From the NCBI RefSeq assembly GCF_002874535.1, contig NZ_CP025025.1:3715353-3779352 (forward strand): a DNA stretch of 64,000 nucleotides. Reading direction: 5' to 3'. Source of the DNA: Mesobacillus jeotgali. GTDB taxonomy: Bacteria; Bacillota; Bacilli; Bacillales; Cytobacillaceae. Positions 42,839-51,746 of the stretch are shown here, piece after piece (the first letter of the stretch is position 1; each line of letters opens with the position of its first letter). The notes under the pieces are model-generated. The model was not told the DNA's origin and did not search any database. It was given only the letters and a program-made list of their open reading frames with translations. A program made the translations under genes and the position numbers.

Positions 42839-43213
42839 GAAAAGCGCAAGCGCCTAGGTCAGCCCCGGCTAGCGCTGCCCGCTTAAAACACCACAACGTG
42901 TGGCTGGCGGGTCTAGCACATCGTGTGCCACGGAGCGCCGACCGGTGAAGTCGTCCTTTGACTTCATTGACGGACCGAAATCGAAAGGTATAGGCGACTG
43001 CCCAGAAACGCAGGAACTGGAGACTCCGACAATGAAGCGCTTTTTGCTTCTGCCGGCGGAGTTAAAGTTTCGAGTTTCTAGGAGGCGACACTAGACAAGC
43101 GTCTAGGAGCCGCAACTAGACAAGCGACTCAAGCTGCTCAAAGCTAACGCTTCTCGCAAGATAATCGAGGAAGCTTTCTCAGGGATGAAAATCGGATAGG
43201 TGCTGGAGCTGGA
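42839..43213 (+). repeat. GC-rich palindromic element, long derivative (about 375 bp)
   Basis: Opens with AAAAGCGCAAGCGCCTAGG, includes the central GACCGGTGAAGTCGTCCTTT hairpin, and closes with GGTGCTGGAGCTGGA. It carries additional inserted segments: a palindromic ACAACGTGTGG...CACATCGTGTGCCAC stretch near 42890, and repeated CTAGACAAGCG near 43090-43130. It begins at the first base after the preceding stop codon and encodes no credible protein. Confidence 0.75.
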
Positions 43214-43253
43214 CCATTCTCGAAGTAAAATATATACTTTCTTATCTCATAAG

Positions 43254-43280
43254 AAAAGCCGCTGTTGACTGAACAGCGGC
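43254..43280 (-). terminator. Terminator of the Gly/Tyr-rich protein gene
   Basis: GCCGCTGTT / AACAGCGGC stem followed by TTTTC on the minus strand. Confidence 0.85.
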
Positions 43281-43300
43281 CATGTAATTTATTTCTAAAT

Positions 43301-43492
43301 TTAGTAATAAAATGGATATCCATATCCGTATCCATACCCGTATGGAGGGAAACCTCCGTAACCATAGCCATATGGACGTGGATATAATAGTGCACTGCCT
43401 AAAAGGCCTCCGAGTACTCCTCCAACAAACGGACCTCCAAAGCCAAAACCAAATGGGCGTCTGCCACCATAGTATGGTCTTCTTCTATACAT
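43301..43492 (-). CDS. Small Gly/Tyr/Pro-rich protein, possibly spore-coat related
   Basis: 63 residues after GGGAGGTAGCTTG; the ATG at 43492 follows a TTG that could also start. The N-terminus is basic (MYRRRPYYGGRRPFGFGFGG), then a Gly-rich hydrophobic centre (FVGGVLGGLLGSALLYP) and a tail of YGYGYG repeats. Such Tyr/Gly composition occurs in Bacillus coat and other structural proteins that cross-link. The coat role is only a suggestion. Confidence 0.6.
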   Translation of the reverse strand: MYRRRPYYGGRRPFGFGFGGPFVGGVLGGLLGSALLYPRPYGYGYGGFPPYGYGYGYGYPFYY

Positions 43493-43586
43493 CAAGCTAC
43501 CTCCCTCATATATTTGCCTACATTACTTCATATGCAAACAGGGAGGGTGTTGAATGGGCGTTTGTCCACTACACTAGAAAAAAAGC

Positions 43587-44183
43587 CTAGTCCCAGGTCA
43601 TTCGCTGTTCCTTCCATGGATTTCCATACATGTGGTAGCCGTTCTCTTCCCAAAAACCAGGCCGGTTTTCAGAGGAGAATTCAATCCCTCTGACCCACTT
43701 CGCACTCTTCCAAAAGTATAGATGAGGAATGACAGCCCTCAATGGATAGCCATGTTCCGGGGTTAGCTCCTCCCCGTTATGGGAATGAGCTAGCAGACTT
43801 GTCTCCTTAAGAAAGTCCTCAATTGGCAGATTTGTCGTCCAATTTTCCTCAGCATGTAGAATGACATACTTAGCTGTTTCCTTTGGACTGCCGAGCCGGG
43901 CTAATTCCTGAGTGGATATGCCAGACCAGACATTGTCCAGCTTTGACCACCCCGTCACACAGTGTATGTCATTGCCAGAAGTCGTTTGCGGCAGAGCCAT
44001 TAACTCTTTATATCGTAATACAACTTCGTTTTCTACTTGACCAAAAATTTTCAAGGTCCAATCCTCGAGATTCTTATAATATGGCACATTGCCATAATGC
44101 AGGACAGGAAAAGAGGTCGTGACATTTTGGTTCGGCGGGACTCTGTCCGATAGGCCCTTTTTACGCGCTTTTCCGAAATACAT
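43587..44183 (-). CDS. yuiH: Sulfite oxidase-like molybdopterin oxidoreductase YuiH
   Basis: 198 residues, the same length as B. subtilis YuiH. The molybdopterin domain of the sulfite oxidase superfamily carries the Mo-ligand Cys in DIHCVTGWSK, with LVRYKELM-like and HGYPLRAVIPHLYFWKSAKW segments typical of the fold. It lacks both signal peptide and dimerisation domain. Electron donor and substrate are unknown. The gene order yuiH-yuiF-pepA(yuiE)-yuiD follows B. subtilis. Confidence 0.92.
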   Translation of the reverse strand: MYFGKARKKGLSDRVPPNQNVTTSFPVLHYGNVPYYKNLEDWTLKIFGQVENEVVLRYKELMALPQTTSGNDIHCVTGWSKLDNVWSGISTQELARLGSPKETAKYVILHAEENWTTNLPIEDFLKETSLLAHSHNGEELTPEHGYPLRAVIPHLYFWKSAKWVRGIEFSSENRPGFWEENGYHMYGNPWKEQRMTWD

Positions 44184-44229
44184 GATTGATCACCCCTTTT
44201 TATTATCCTACCGAAATTCTATTTTAAAA

Positions 44230-44266
44230 TAAACAAAGCCGCCCTGCCCAAAGAGCAAGACGGCTA
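44230..44266 (-). terminator. Terminator-like hairpin after yuiF
   Basis: AGCCG...CGGCT stem with internal mismatches, 15 bases beyond the yuiF stop; a short T-rich tail on the minus strand. Confidence 0.55.
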
Positions 44267-44281
44267 TAGTTTTTTCCGGAC

Positions 44282-45595
44282 TTATAAAACCATTGCGGCG
44301 ATCCAGCCGAAAATGATTAACGGTATATTATAGTGAACAAATGTCGGAACAACCGTGTCCCAGATGTGGTTGTGCTGCGTATCAGCATTCAAACCGGCTG
44401 TCGGCCCAAGTGTGCTGTCAGATGCTGGCGAACCTGCGTCACCTAGTGCAGCAGCCGTTCCCACAATCGCAATTGTCGCCATCGGGCTGAACCCAAGTTG
44501 AAGGCTAAGAGGCACAAATATTGTGGCGATGATCGGAATCGTCGAGAATGAAGAACCGATCCCCATTGTGACCAGAAGTCCTACAACAAGCATTGCCAAC
44601 GCGCCAAGGGCTTTATTATTGCCAATTGCATCAGCTGCCTGCGCTACAAGCGTTTCAACGTCTCCAGTTTCTTTTAGAACATCAGCGAAACCGAAAGCAG
44701 CTAGCATGACAAATCCGATGAATGCCATCATCTTCATGCCTTCTGTTAAAAGATTATCAGCTTCACGCCACTTGATCGCTCCGCTCACGTACACGACCAG
44801 GATCCCTGCCAGGGCACCGATAATCATAGAACCGAAATAAAGCTGGGCAGCAAGCGCTGCAACAATGGCAATGATTGAGAAAATGATGCCAACTTTCGAG
44901 TAATCACTTTTCTCAACTTGAACCACTTGATAATCCTCGTAGGTTCTAGGCTTTCTGTAAGATACGAAAATCGCAATCAACAATCCAACAACAAGTCCTG
45001 CTACAGGCAGAAGCATTGCTGTCGGGATATCCCCCATATCAATTTCCATTCCACTGTCAGCCATGTTCGTAGCCAGGATATCGTGGAAAATCCCACCGAA
45101 TCCAACAGGAAGCAAAATATAAGGCGCGGTAAGCCCAAATGTCAATACGGAAGCAATCAAGCGACGATCTATTTTCAGCTCGTTGAATACAATCAACAAT
45201 GGTGGAATCAAAATCGGTATAAAAGCGATGTGGATCGGAATCAAGTTTTGCGAGAATATCGCCATCATTAAAATCAGGATGACAATAATCGCTTTAGAAT
45301 ACGTCTTAGCTTTCGATTCTCCGTTCTTGCCAATCATTCCGATCATCCAGTCAACGATTAGATTTGGCAAGCCAGTCTTGGAAATAGCAACAGCGAATCC
45401 TCCAAGTAGCGCGTAACTTAGCGCAACCTCGGCACTGCCGCCAAGCCCTCCTGTAAAAACTTCAATGGTCTTCTCTATACTCAAACCGCCTGTCAGCCCG
45501 CCAATCAGCGCTCCAGCAATCAATGCCAACACAACATTGACACGAAGCAAGCTCAGGATCAGCATCGCCAGGACAGCTATTACAACTGCGTTCAT
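44282..45595 (-). CDS. yuiF: Na+/H+ antiporter family transporter YuiF
   Basis: 437 residues, about 11-12 transmembrane helices, ion transporter (IT) superfamily. Repeated-half features: [35 protein letters not shown], and near the C-terminus [20 protein letters not shown] with [20 protein letters not shown]. The substrate is uncertain: Na+/H+ exchange or an amino acid have been proposed for homologues. ATG after CGAGAGGAGTATACATC. Promoter candidate at 45689. Confidence 0.88.
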   Translation of the reverse strand: MNAVVIAVLAMLILSLLRVNVVLALIAGALIGGLTGGLSIEKTIEVFTGGLGGSAEVALSYALLGGFAVAISKTGLPNLIVDWMIGMIGKNGESKAKTYSKAIIVILILMMAIFSQNLIPIHIAFIPILIPPLLIVFNELKIDRRLIASVLTFGLTAPYILLPVGFGGIFHDILATNMADSGMEIDMGDIPTAMLLPVAGLVVGLLIAIFVSYRKPRTYEDYQVVQVEKSDYSKVGIIFSIIAIVAALAAQLYFGSMIIGALAGILVVYVSGAIKWREADNLLTEGMKMMAFIGFVMLAAFGFADVLKETGDVETLVAQAADAIGNNKALGALAMLVVGLLVTMGIGSSFSTIPIIATIFVPLSLQLGFSPMATIAIVGTAAALGDAGSPASDSTLGPTAGLNADTQHNHIWDTVVPTFVHYNIPLIIFGWIAAMVL

Positions 45596-45688
45596 GATGT
45601 ATACTCCTCTCGGTGGTTTAATATTATTTTTTCTCTTATTTTACTTTAGCATGGTAAATTGGTAGAGAATTAAAATGACAAGTATTAA

Positions 45689-45716
45689 ATTATCATAGAT
45701 TTGTTTTTTGTGTCAA
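45689..45716 (-). promoter_or_regulatory. Candidate sigma-A promoter of yuiF
   Basis: On the minus strand TTGACA, 16 bases, then GATAAT, about 95 bases before the yuiF ATG. Confidence 0.65.
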
Positions 45717-45828
45717 TAGGTTTTTAATAGTTTTTGGAAAGGGATCAGATATAAATTTTGTTTGAGTGTGAGAAATAATGTAGTAGTTGTTTTTTAGAAG
45801 TGGAGGCGGAACTGGAAAAATGATAACC

Positions 45829-45868
45829 TTCGGACAAAATCCCTCTGAGGTGACTGTGTTTGTCCGAA
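45829..45868. repeat. Single inverted repeat with a TTCGGACA stem
   Basis: Perfect 10-bp arms TTCGGACAAA / TTTGTCCGAA around 20 bases, upstream of yuiF. The stem core equals that of 52-bp array 1 (TTCGGACA / TGTCCGAA). Nothing else is recognised in the rest of this 370-base gap apart from the promoter and the pepA terminator. Confidence 0.6.
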
Positions 45869-45929
45869 TCAGTAAACTGGTTTTAGTTGAACCCAAGTCC
45901 TTCTCTCCTATTGCATTATCCGAAAACAT

Positions 45930-45960
45930 AAAAAACCCCAAAGCCGCTCGGACTTTGGGG
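45930..45960 (-). terminator. Terminator of the leucyl aminopeptidase gene
   Basis: CCCCAAAG / CTTTGGGG stem followed by TTTTTT on the minus strand. Confidence 0.9.
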
Positions 45961-45968
45961 GACGAAAC

Positions 45969-47477
45969 TTATTCTTTATCCGCTGTTTCAAATCTTTCAA
46001 CTAATAATGCCAGTGTGCGGGCCATGACGCCGGTTGCGCCTGATGGGCCAAGGTCATATTCTTTGCATGTAGTCGCTGTTCCAGCGATATCGAGGTGCAC
46101 CCATGGAGTGCCTTCTGCAAATTCGCCGACAAACGCTCCGCCCATGATTGCATGGCCTTCTGCGCCTGGGGAATTATTCAGGTCTGCGATTTTGCTCCCG
46201 CGTACACGTTCAATGTCGCGCTCGAACAATGGCAGGCGCCAGATTGGCTCTCCAGATTCATATGAAGCCTCCAGCACTTGTTCAAAAAACTCTTCGTTGT
46301 TCGTCAATGCTCCGGATGTATGAAGGCCTAGTGCTGTAATGACACCGCCTGTCAGGGTTGCGATATCCACTAGATAGTTCGCACCATGATGCTTCGCGTA
46401 AGTCATAGCGTCTGCAAGCACGAGTCGTCCTTCTGCATCTGTGTTCAATACTTCAATCGTTTTGCCGCTCATTGATGTGATGACATCATCCGGTTTGAAG
46501 GCTGTGCCTGAAATCATATTGTCTGTTGAAGGAATAACCGCTACGACGTTTTGCTCAGGCTTCAGCTCACCGATGATTTCCATTGCACCAAGAACCGCTG
46601 CTGCCCCGCCCATATCGGACTTCATGCCGACGATACCTGTCTTTGTTTTGATTGAGTAGCCGCCTGTATCAAACGTGATGCCCTTGCCGACTAGGCCAAT
46701 TACATCCTTCCACTCTTCCTTGCCCTGATACTTCAGGACGATCATTTTTGGAGGCTGTGAAGATCCCTGGTTGACCGCTAGAAGCGCGCCCATTCCAAGA
46801 TTTTCCATTTCTTCTTTTTCTAAAATTTCTGCTTCAAATTCATATTTATCTGCCAGCTTCATAGCATATTCAGCCATGTCTGTAGCAGTCAAAAGGTTTC
46901 CCGGTGTATTAACGAGTGTACGAGCTGAATTCGTTCCCTTGCCGAAAACATAGCCAACTTCAACTGCTGCTTCTACTTCGCCCTCTTCGTCTGTGCTGTA
47001 TACTGTCAGGCTTTCAATTCGCTTTTCAGGCTCGTTTGATTTTTGCTTGTAGCCTTCGAACTCATATGTAGCCATCGGCAAGGCTTCACCTAATGCATGC
47101 GCCGCATCATTAAGCTCAACTTTCTCGCTTGTAAAAGTATCTAAAAGCACGGCTGCTTCTGTCCATTTTTCTTTCTTCGCAGTTTTGAACAAGCGGCCTA
47201 ATGCGTCCCTCAATGTTTCGAAATTGTATTCTTTTTCATGCCCAAGGCCGACAAAATAAACTTTTTTTGCGCCAATTTTACCGAAAGTATGTATTTTGGA
47301 AATCGCTTTTTTCTTAGTTGAGATGTCTCCGCTTTTAACAAGTTCAGTCAGCTGTCCGTCAAAAAGCTGGTCGGCTTCTCCAATGACACCTTCCAGGCCA
47401 GACGGTTTGTTGAACAGGCCAATCACCATACACTCATGGCTGTTTGAAAAATTAAATTGATTATTCACTTTAAACAA
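45969..47477 (-). CDS. pepA: Leucyl aminopeptidase (M17, PepA/YuiE)
   Basis: 502 residues using a TTG at 47477 ([20 protein letters not shown]), 6 bases after AGGGGTG; a GTG three codons upstream is too close to the site. B. subtilis YuiE has about 500 residues. Cytosolic exopeptidase with two metal ions. The C-terminal catalytic domain shows [35 protein letters not shown] and the family signature [13 protein letters not shown]. Removes N-terminal residues from peptides. Confidence 0.93.
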   Translation of the reverse strand: MFKVNNQFNFSNSHECMVIGLFNKPSGLEGVIGEADQLFDGQLTELVKSGDISTKKKAISKIHTFGKIGAKKVYFVGLGHEKEYNFETLRDALGRLFKTAKKEKWTEAAVLLDTFTSEKVELNDAAHALGEALPMATYEFEGYKQKSNEPEKRIESLTVYSTDEEGEVEAAVEVGYVFGKGTNSARTLVNTPGNLLTATDMAEYAMKLADKYEFEAEILEKEEMENLGMGALLAVNQGSSQPPKMIVLKYQGKEEWKDVIGLVGKGITFDTGGYSIKTKTGIVGMKSDMGGAAAVLGAMEIIGELKPEQNVVAVIPSTDNMISGTAFKPDDVITSMSGKTIEVLNTDAEGRLVLADAMTYAKHHGANYLVDIATLTGGVITALGLHTSGALTNNEEFFEQVLEASYESGEPIWRLPLFERDIERVRGSKIADLNNSPGAEGHAIMGGAFVGEFAEGTPWVHLDIAGTATTCKEYDLGPSGATGVMARTLALLVERFETADKE

Positions 47478-47572
47478 ATCATTCACCCCTACAAATTTAT
47501 AAGTTCATTATATCGAAACTCTTAAAATATTTCGACTTCCTAATCTTGAGCTTCACTAGCCTATTCCCCCTG

Positions 47573-47950
47573 TCAGTCTTCGAGATACAAAAATAACACT
47601 GGAAGCTCCGGCAGCATCGCCACTTCTTCAAATGGAACACGGTCCAATTCTGGTGGAAATATCATCAGGCACTCTTCTATGAAGGGATAAATCTTCTCCA
47701 AATCAAGTCCCCAGTGGACCGGGCGGTATGTTTGCAAATATTCATGTGCCACCTGCATCATCAGCCGGGCTCCCTTTACATTTCCATAGCTGTAGTGGTA
47801 AATGGCAACACTCATTTGCAGCAGGCCTTTTAAAAACAGATTACCTTTATCGGTCATCCACATATCTTCAAGCAAGTCGTGGCAGGTATAATAGTCCCCT
47901 TCGTTGAATTTTATAAAGAACTCGTAATATTCATCAGGGTAGTCCGTCAA
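47573..47950 (-). CDS. DUF309 family protein
   Basis: 125 residues from a TTG at 47950 after GAGGTGAGGGA; a GTG at 47959 is directly on the site. The helical DUF309 domain shows FNEGDYYTCHDLLEDMWM, LFLKGLLQMSVAIYHYSYGN and GARLMMQVAHEYLQTYRP. The conserved His/Glu pattern (C-H-x-x-L-E) suggests a metal or ligand site, but function is unknown. Monocistronic. Confidence 0.85.
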   Translation of the reverse strand: MTDYPDEYYEFFIKFNEGDYYTCHDLLEDMWMTDKGNLFLKGLLQMSVAIYHYSYGNVKGARLMMQVAHEYLQTYRPVHWGLDLEKIYPFIEECLMIFPPELDRVPFEEVAMLPELPVLFLYLED

Positions 47951-48074
47951 ATCCCTCACCTCAATCCTGCAGTATAAGAACTATTTTAACAAACCTTTAA
48001 AATTAGCTGTAATGTTATAATTGAACTTGGGTATTACTTAAAGAGGTACTTATATATATATGGGGGGAACAGCC

Positions 48075-48548
48075 ATGGAATTATTGACGAATTTTCCTTT
48101 ATGGGCTTCACTCGCGGCAATTTTTTTCGCACAGTTCGTAAAGGTCCCGATTCAATATATTGCGACGAGGAAAATTGATTGGTCGCTTTTGACAAGCACA
48201 GGAGGAATGCCAAGTTCACACTCCGCTGCGGTTACAGCACTTGCTACTGGTGTAGCGCTTGAAACTGGTTTGAATTCAGCCGTTTTCGCGGTCGCCGCTG
48301 TTTTTGCGATTATCACGATGTTTGATGCATCAGGTGTCCGCAGGCAGGCAGGCGAGCAGGCCATCGTTTTGAATCAGCTTGTGGCTGATTTTGGGCGATT
48401 TGCCCAGGAAGCAAAAGGCTGGCAGAATAAACCTGAGCAGGAAAAACAAAAAGAACTGAAAGAATTGCTCGGACACAAGCCGATCGAAGTGTTCTTTGGA
48501 GGATTGACAGGTGTAATCTTGACCTTACTGCTGCACTACTTACTTTAA
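48075..48548 (+). CDS. yuiD: Divergent PAP2/acid phosphatase-related membrane protein YuiD (DUF212)
   Basis: 157 residues from the ATG at 48075 after GGGGGAACAGCC. About three to four helices with the conserved TSTGGMPSSHSAAVTALATG (PSSHS as in PAP2 phosphatases) and MFDASGVRRQAGEQAIVLNQ. The second PAP2 His/Asp motif is not obvious, so catalysis is uncertain. It matches B. subtilis YuiD in length and position. The next gene starts 16 bases after its stop. Confidence 0.9.
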   Translation: MELLTNFPLWASLAAIFFAQFVKVPIQYIATRKIDWSLLTSTGGMPSSHSAAVTALATGVALETGLNSAVFAVAAVFAIITMFDASGVRRQAGEQAIVLNQLVADFGRFAQEAKGWQNKPEQEKQKELKELLGHKPIEVFFGGLTGVILTLLLHYLL

Positions 48549-48563
48549 AAGTGGGTGAATCAC

Positions 48564-49331
48564 ATGAGAGTCATTTCTTTATGTCCCAGCAATACTGAAA
48601 TCATGGAATTCCTAGGACTGACTGAGCTCCTTGTTGGAGTGGATGATTTTTCAGACTGGCCAGAAGCGGTAAAATCACTGCCCCAGCTCGGCCCCGATCT
48701 GTCGATTAACTTGGACCTCGTCGAGCAATTGAAGCCAGACCTCGTCCTTGCCTCATTAAGTGTTCCAGGGATGGAGAAGAATATCGAAGGTTTGAAAGCA
48801 CGAAAAATTCCTTATATAGTATTGAACCCTCAATCTCTGGCAGATATAGAAAATGATTTGGTCACTACGGCAAATGCTCTGAACATGCCTGAACGCGGTA
48901 AGGCAGCTGCTAACCGGTTCAGGAGCAGGCTTGAGGACATCAAGCAAAAAGGTGCCAGTGCCGGTTGGAGCCCAAAGCTTTACTGGGAATGGTGGCCAAA
49001 GCCTGTTTTTACCCCTGGCAGAATTAACTGGCTGACAGAGGTGTCCGAGGCTGCTGGTGGTGAGAATGTTTTTAAAGACGTTGAGCTCGCAAGCCTGCAA
49101 ACGGATTGGGATGATGTAAAATCACGAAATCCGGATTATATATGCGTCGCCTGGGTCGGTGTCAGGAGGCAAAAGGTGAAGAAGGAATTGATCATAAACA
49201 GGCCTGGCTGGGAGGAACTTGATGCTGTCAAAAACGACCGGATCCTGATTCTCGAAGAAGAACTATACTGCCGTCCGTCACCACGGCTTTTGGATGGCCT
49301 GGAAAAACTCTATCGTCTCCTCCACAACTAA
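48564..49331 (+). CDS. BtuF/FepB-like cobalamin-binding-type protein without a signal peptide
   Basis: 255 residues from the ATG at 48564 after GTGGGTGAATCAC. It has the helical-backbone metal receptor fold (Peripla_BP_2): VISLCPSNTEIMEFLGLTEL, VGVDDFSDWPEAVKSLPQLG and SINLDLVEQLKPDLVLASLS. Relatives are extracellular receptors of cobalamin or siderophore ABC importers, but this one starts directly at the fold with no signal peptide, lipobox or neighbouring permease. It is therefore probably cytosolic with an unknown ligand. Same direction as yuiD, possibly one operon. Confidence 0.85.
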   Translation: MRVISLCPSNTEIMEFLGLTELLVGVDDFSDWPEAVKSLPQLGPDLSINLDLVEQLKPDLVLASLSVPGMEKNIEGLKARKIPYIVLNPQSLADIENDLVTTANALNMPERGKAAANRFRSRLEDIKQKGASAGWSPKLYWEWWPKPVFTPGRINWLTEVSEAAGGENVFKDVELASLQTDWDDVKSRNPDYICVAWVGVRRQKVKKELIINRPGWEELDAVKNDRILILEEELYCRPSPRLLDGLEKLYRLLHN

Positions 49332-49338
49332 ACTAAAA

Positions 49339-49367
49339 AGGCACTTTCCAATTCAAGGAAAGTGCCT
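49339..49367. terminator. Bidirectional terminator between the BtuF-like gene and yuiC
   Basis: Perfect AGGCACTTTCC / GGAAAGTGCCT stem with an AATTCAA loop between convergent genes. Confidence 0.9.
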
Positions 49368-49373
49368 AAACTT

Positions 49374-50084
49374 TTATGATTTATTGCCACCTGTATATTG
49401 CTGGCGGAAAACCTGCATCGATTCATTCTCATTAAGGGCTTTTAAATCTTCTTCTGTCAGCTTGCCATTGCCCATTTCGATTACATATACATCCAATGTC
49501 TTTTTACCCCACTGTTCGTATACATCCTTGACCGTATCATAGTAAAGGTCGACCTTATTCCCTTTGATTGCGCCACCTTTATCAGCAACTACACCAAATC
49601 CATATCCCGGGATGAAAAGGATTGTCCCGATCGGGAATACATTTAAATCAGCCGCGACAGTTGAATATAAGTCACGTTTAACTTTTACACCAGAATAAGT
49701 GATTCCATACCCCGGATGCCCAGGGTTTTTACCCGTCGATTCAACACCGGCTGTATACCCTGTAGCTATGATTTTCTTTGTCGGGTATTGTGACCAGTTC
49801 AGTGATTCCTCCAGGGTGGGCTGCTTCCCGGCAACCTTTTCACTTGAAGAAATTTTAGTTTTGAAGTCAGATATCTTTTTAAGAAACTTAAAAGCGAGTC
49901 CTATGGATTTCTTTTTATGATCAGTACTTGCGCTATCCTCTTGTTGAGTTCCCGCGCTATCAAATACGTATGTAGATACAGTAGAAGCTTCAACTCCCGA
50001 AATAGAATGGAACGTAGAAGTTATGGCAGCAAAAAATAAAATTGCCATCGCTGAGCGTCTGGCCCACATTTTTAAAATATTCAT
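49374..50084 (-). CDS. yuiC: 3D-domain muralytic-type protein YuiC
   Basis: 236 residues from the ATG at 50084, downstream of GGGAGGAGTG. An N-terminal signal/anchor helix ([18 protein letters not shown]) precedes a linker and a C-terminal double-psi beta-barrel '3D' domain with [40 protein letters not shown] and the conserved Asp triad (D in VADKG, KVDLYY, LDVYVI). Related to the stationary-phase and resuscitation factors that cut peptidoglycan. Extracellular or wall-associated. Confidence 0.9.
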   Translation of the reverse strand: MNILKMWARRSAMAILFFAAITSTFHSISGVEASTVSTYVFDSAGTQQEDSASTDHKKKSIGLAFKFLKKISDFKTKISSSEKVAGKQPTLEESLNWSQYPTKKIIATGYTAGVESTGKNPGHPGYGITYSGVKVKRDLYSTVAADLNVFPIGTILFIPGYGFGVVADKGGAIKGNKVDLYYDTVKDVYEQWGKKTLDVYVIEMGNGKLTEEDLKALNENESMQVFRQQYTGGNKS

Positions 50085-50233
50085 ATAATTTTTCACTCCT
50101 CCCAAAACTATTAATTTCCCAACGAAACAAGAAATATTCCAAAAGGAGCAAAAAAGTGCCAAAATACCTATTTACACTTCCATTAAAAGTAAAATATTAC
50201 TTATAGTATCCAACAAACATTCGATTTTATGCA

Positions 50234-50262
50234 CAAAAAAAACCTCCAAATATTGAAGGTTT
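50234..50262 (-). terminator. Terminator of yuiB
   Basis: AACCT/AGGTT stem closing on AATATT with one mismatch; a T8 run on the minus strand. Confidence 0.75.
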
Positions 50263-50268
50263 CTTCTA

Positions 50269-50589
50269 TTAGAACATTTGATATCCTTTTTTTCGCAAAA
50301 GCCTGATGACTATGCCGGCTAAAATCGCGCCTGCCAGACCGCTGCTTAAAATCAGAATGTCTGCCATTGCCAATTGCGAAAGCCGCCGTCCAAGATCACT
50401 GAAGGCTTCACCGCTATTCCGGAAATAGTCGATAAACGGATACTTATCAATAATGAAAATCGCGATCAATGGATAAACAATCGCCATGATCCATGACATC
50501 CTCAACAGCATATTCAATAAAAACCCAATCCCGAAAAACAGGACAAAAAACAATAACATTGAAATGATCAGTGTGACAACCGTCATCAT
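50269..50589 (-). CDS. yuiB: Membrane protein YuiB
   Basis: 106 residues, three to four transmembrane helices (VVTLIISMLLFFVLFFGIGF; MSWIMAIVYPLIAIFII; MADILILSSGLAGAILAGIV) with a short charged end. GGGGGATATAG precedes the ATG. Position between yuiC and yuiA matches B. subtilis. Function unknown. Confidence 0.82.
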   Translation of the reverse strand: MMTVVTLIISMLLFFVLFFGIGFLLNMLLRMSWIMAIVYPLIAIFIIDKYPFIDYFRNSGEAFSDLGRRLSQLAMADILILSSGLAGAILAGIVIRLLRKKGYQMF

Positions 50590-50723
50590 ATCTATATCCC
50601 CCCATTAAACATCATTTCTAGTTTACTGTTTGTCCGTTTTCGAGTCAATGAAATGGTGTAAGTCTAAGAATTTTGGCCAAAAAGAAAAACCCCGCATTTT
50701 GCGAAGGTCAAAGATGCATTGCC

Positions 50724-50849
50724 TTATTTTTTTGATTTGCCGGATCCGCTGCAGCAAGTGCACGTTTCTGAACCGCCAAGCAACAATTGGAAATAGCCTT
50801 TACCAGAGCAGTATGGACATTCCTTTGAATCATGTGTGTGCATTTTCAT
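50724..50849 (-). CDS. yuiA: Zinc-ribbon-like small protein YuiA
   Basis: 41 residues from the ATG at 50849, 7 bases after AGGAGAGG. Two CxxC-type pairs in ECPYCSGKGYFQLLLGG and ETCTCCSGSGK resemble the DnaJ zinc-finger repeat CxxCxGxG, so it probably binds one zinc ion. It corresponds to YuiA beside yuiB in B. subtilis. Function unknown. Confidence 0.85.
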   Translation of the reverse strand: MKMHTHDSKECPYCSGKGYFQLLLGGSETCTCCSGSGKSKK

Positions 50850-51005
50850 TTTTGAACCTCTCCTTTATATTATTGAATTTTCTGATAATATATCAGAGTT
50901 TCTATAATTTTGAAAAGGTTCAAATTTGACCAAAAAACCACATTGAAAACGGATACATCATATATTTTCTTTAAATATCTGTCACTTTCTCAAAGTTTCA
51001 GAAAA

Positions 51006-51488
51006 TTATAAAAATAATCTATATACACTATAATGAAACTGTTTGCCTGGATCCAACCCCTCCGCTCCAGATACTACTTGACCAATTGGTTTACTTAAAA
51101 GGTGGTGCAGCAGCATCGAGGTATCAGGGTCTGCCTTTAGTTCGACAGATGTCATGAATTTTGCATCGTATAGCTCACTTTCCTGAACCGTCACCCTGTG
51201 ACCTGGTAATGGCTCCAATAGAAATACGAGCATATTATCGCTGATTGACTCCCTAATCACACCAGTTCGTAAACCAAGGAGCCCTGTGACTGAACATTCC
51301 ACACCTGTTTCTTCTTCCACTTCCCGGAGGACTGCCTGATCGGCCGTTTCCCCTTCATCTACGAAGCCTGCTGGCAGCGACCAGCTTCCTTTCAAGCCGC
51401 CATAGCGCTTTTTAACGACCAGCCAGCGCCCATCTTCCGAAATAACCACACCGGCGACACTAAGCCAGACATTTTCACGTTTCCCCAT
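51006..51488 (-). CDS. Nudix hydrolase
   Basis: 160 residues with a complete Nudix box, GFVDEGETADQAVLREVEEE followed by TGV, fitting Gx5Ex7REUxEExGU. It cleaves a nucleoside-diphosphate-X compound. The N-terminus VWLSVAGVVISEDGRWLVVK is the first beta sheet; the C-terminus (GKQFHYSVYRLFL) is short. No neighbouring gene suggests the substrate. ATG after AATGGGGAAA. Confidence 0.92.
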   Translation of the reverse strand: MGKRENVWLSVAGVVISEDGRWLVVKKRYGGLKGSWSLPAGFVDEGETADQAVLREVEEETGVECSVTGLLGLRTGVIRESISDNMLVFLLEPLPGHRVTVQESELYDAKFMTSVELKADPDTSMLLHHLLSKPIGQVVSGAEGLDPGKQFHYSVYRLFL

Positions 51489-51573
51489 TTATTTCCCCAT
51501 CCAATAGCTAGTTTGTACTAATATTGTACCCTATTGGAATCTGATTCGTCTTTGCATCTGCCCCCGTGGTTGT

Positions 51574-51664
51574 GAAGAAAAGCGTTGGACCGCCGACCGG
51601 TGAATTCGTTCTTTGACTTTCTTTGGCGGACAGATGCGACTTTAGGGGCTAGGTGCTGAAGCTA
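51574..51664 (+). repeat. GC-rich palindromic element, diverged copy
   Basis: Keeps the central ACCGGTGAATTCGTTCTTTG part and the end AGGGGCTAGGTGCTGAAGCT, but the left end is reduced to AGAAAAGCG. It lies between the nudix and yumB genes. Confidence 0.75.
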
Positions 51665-51708
51665 ACAATTCTCAAAGTGAATTTCATACTTACTTATTCC
51701 AAAATAAA

Positions 51709-51736
51709 AAAACAGACCCCATTAAGAGCCTGTTTC
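51709..51736 (-). terminator. Terminator of yumB
   Basis: AACAG...CTGTT stem with interior pairing (CTC/GGG partly) then seven T on the minus strand. Confidence 0.6.
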
Positions 51737-51746
51737 AAAATATCTA

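Noticed and set aside
45787-46323. Plus-strand frame of 178 codons overlapping the pepA terminator and 3' end
   Set aside because: Antisense to the conserved aminopeptidase and crosses its terminator hairpin; no recognisable protein features.
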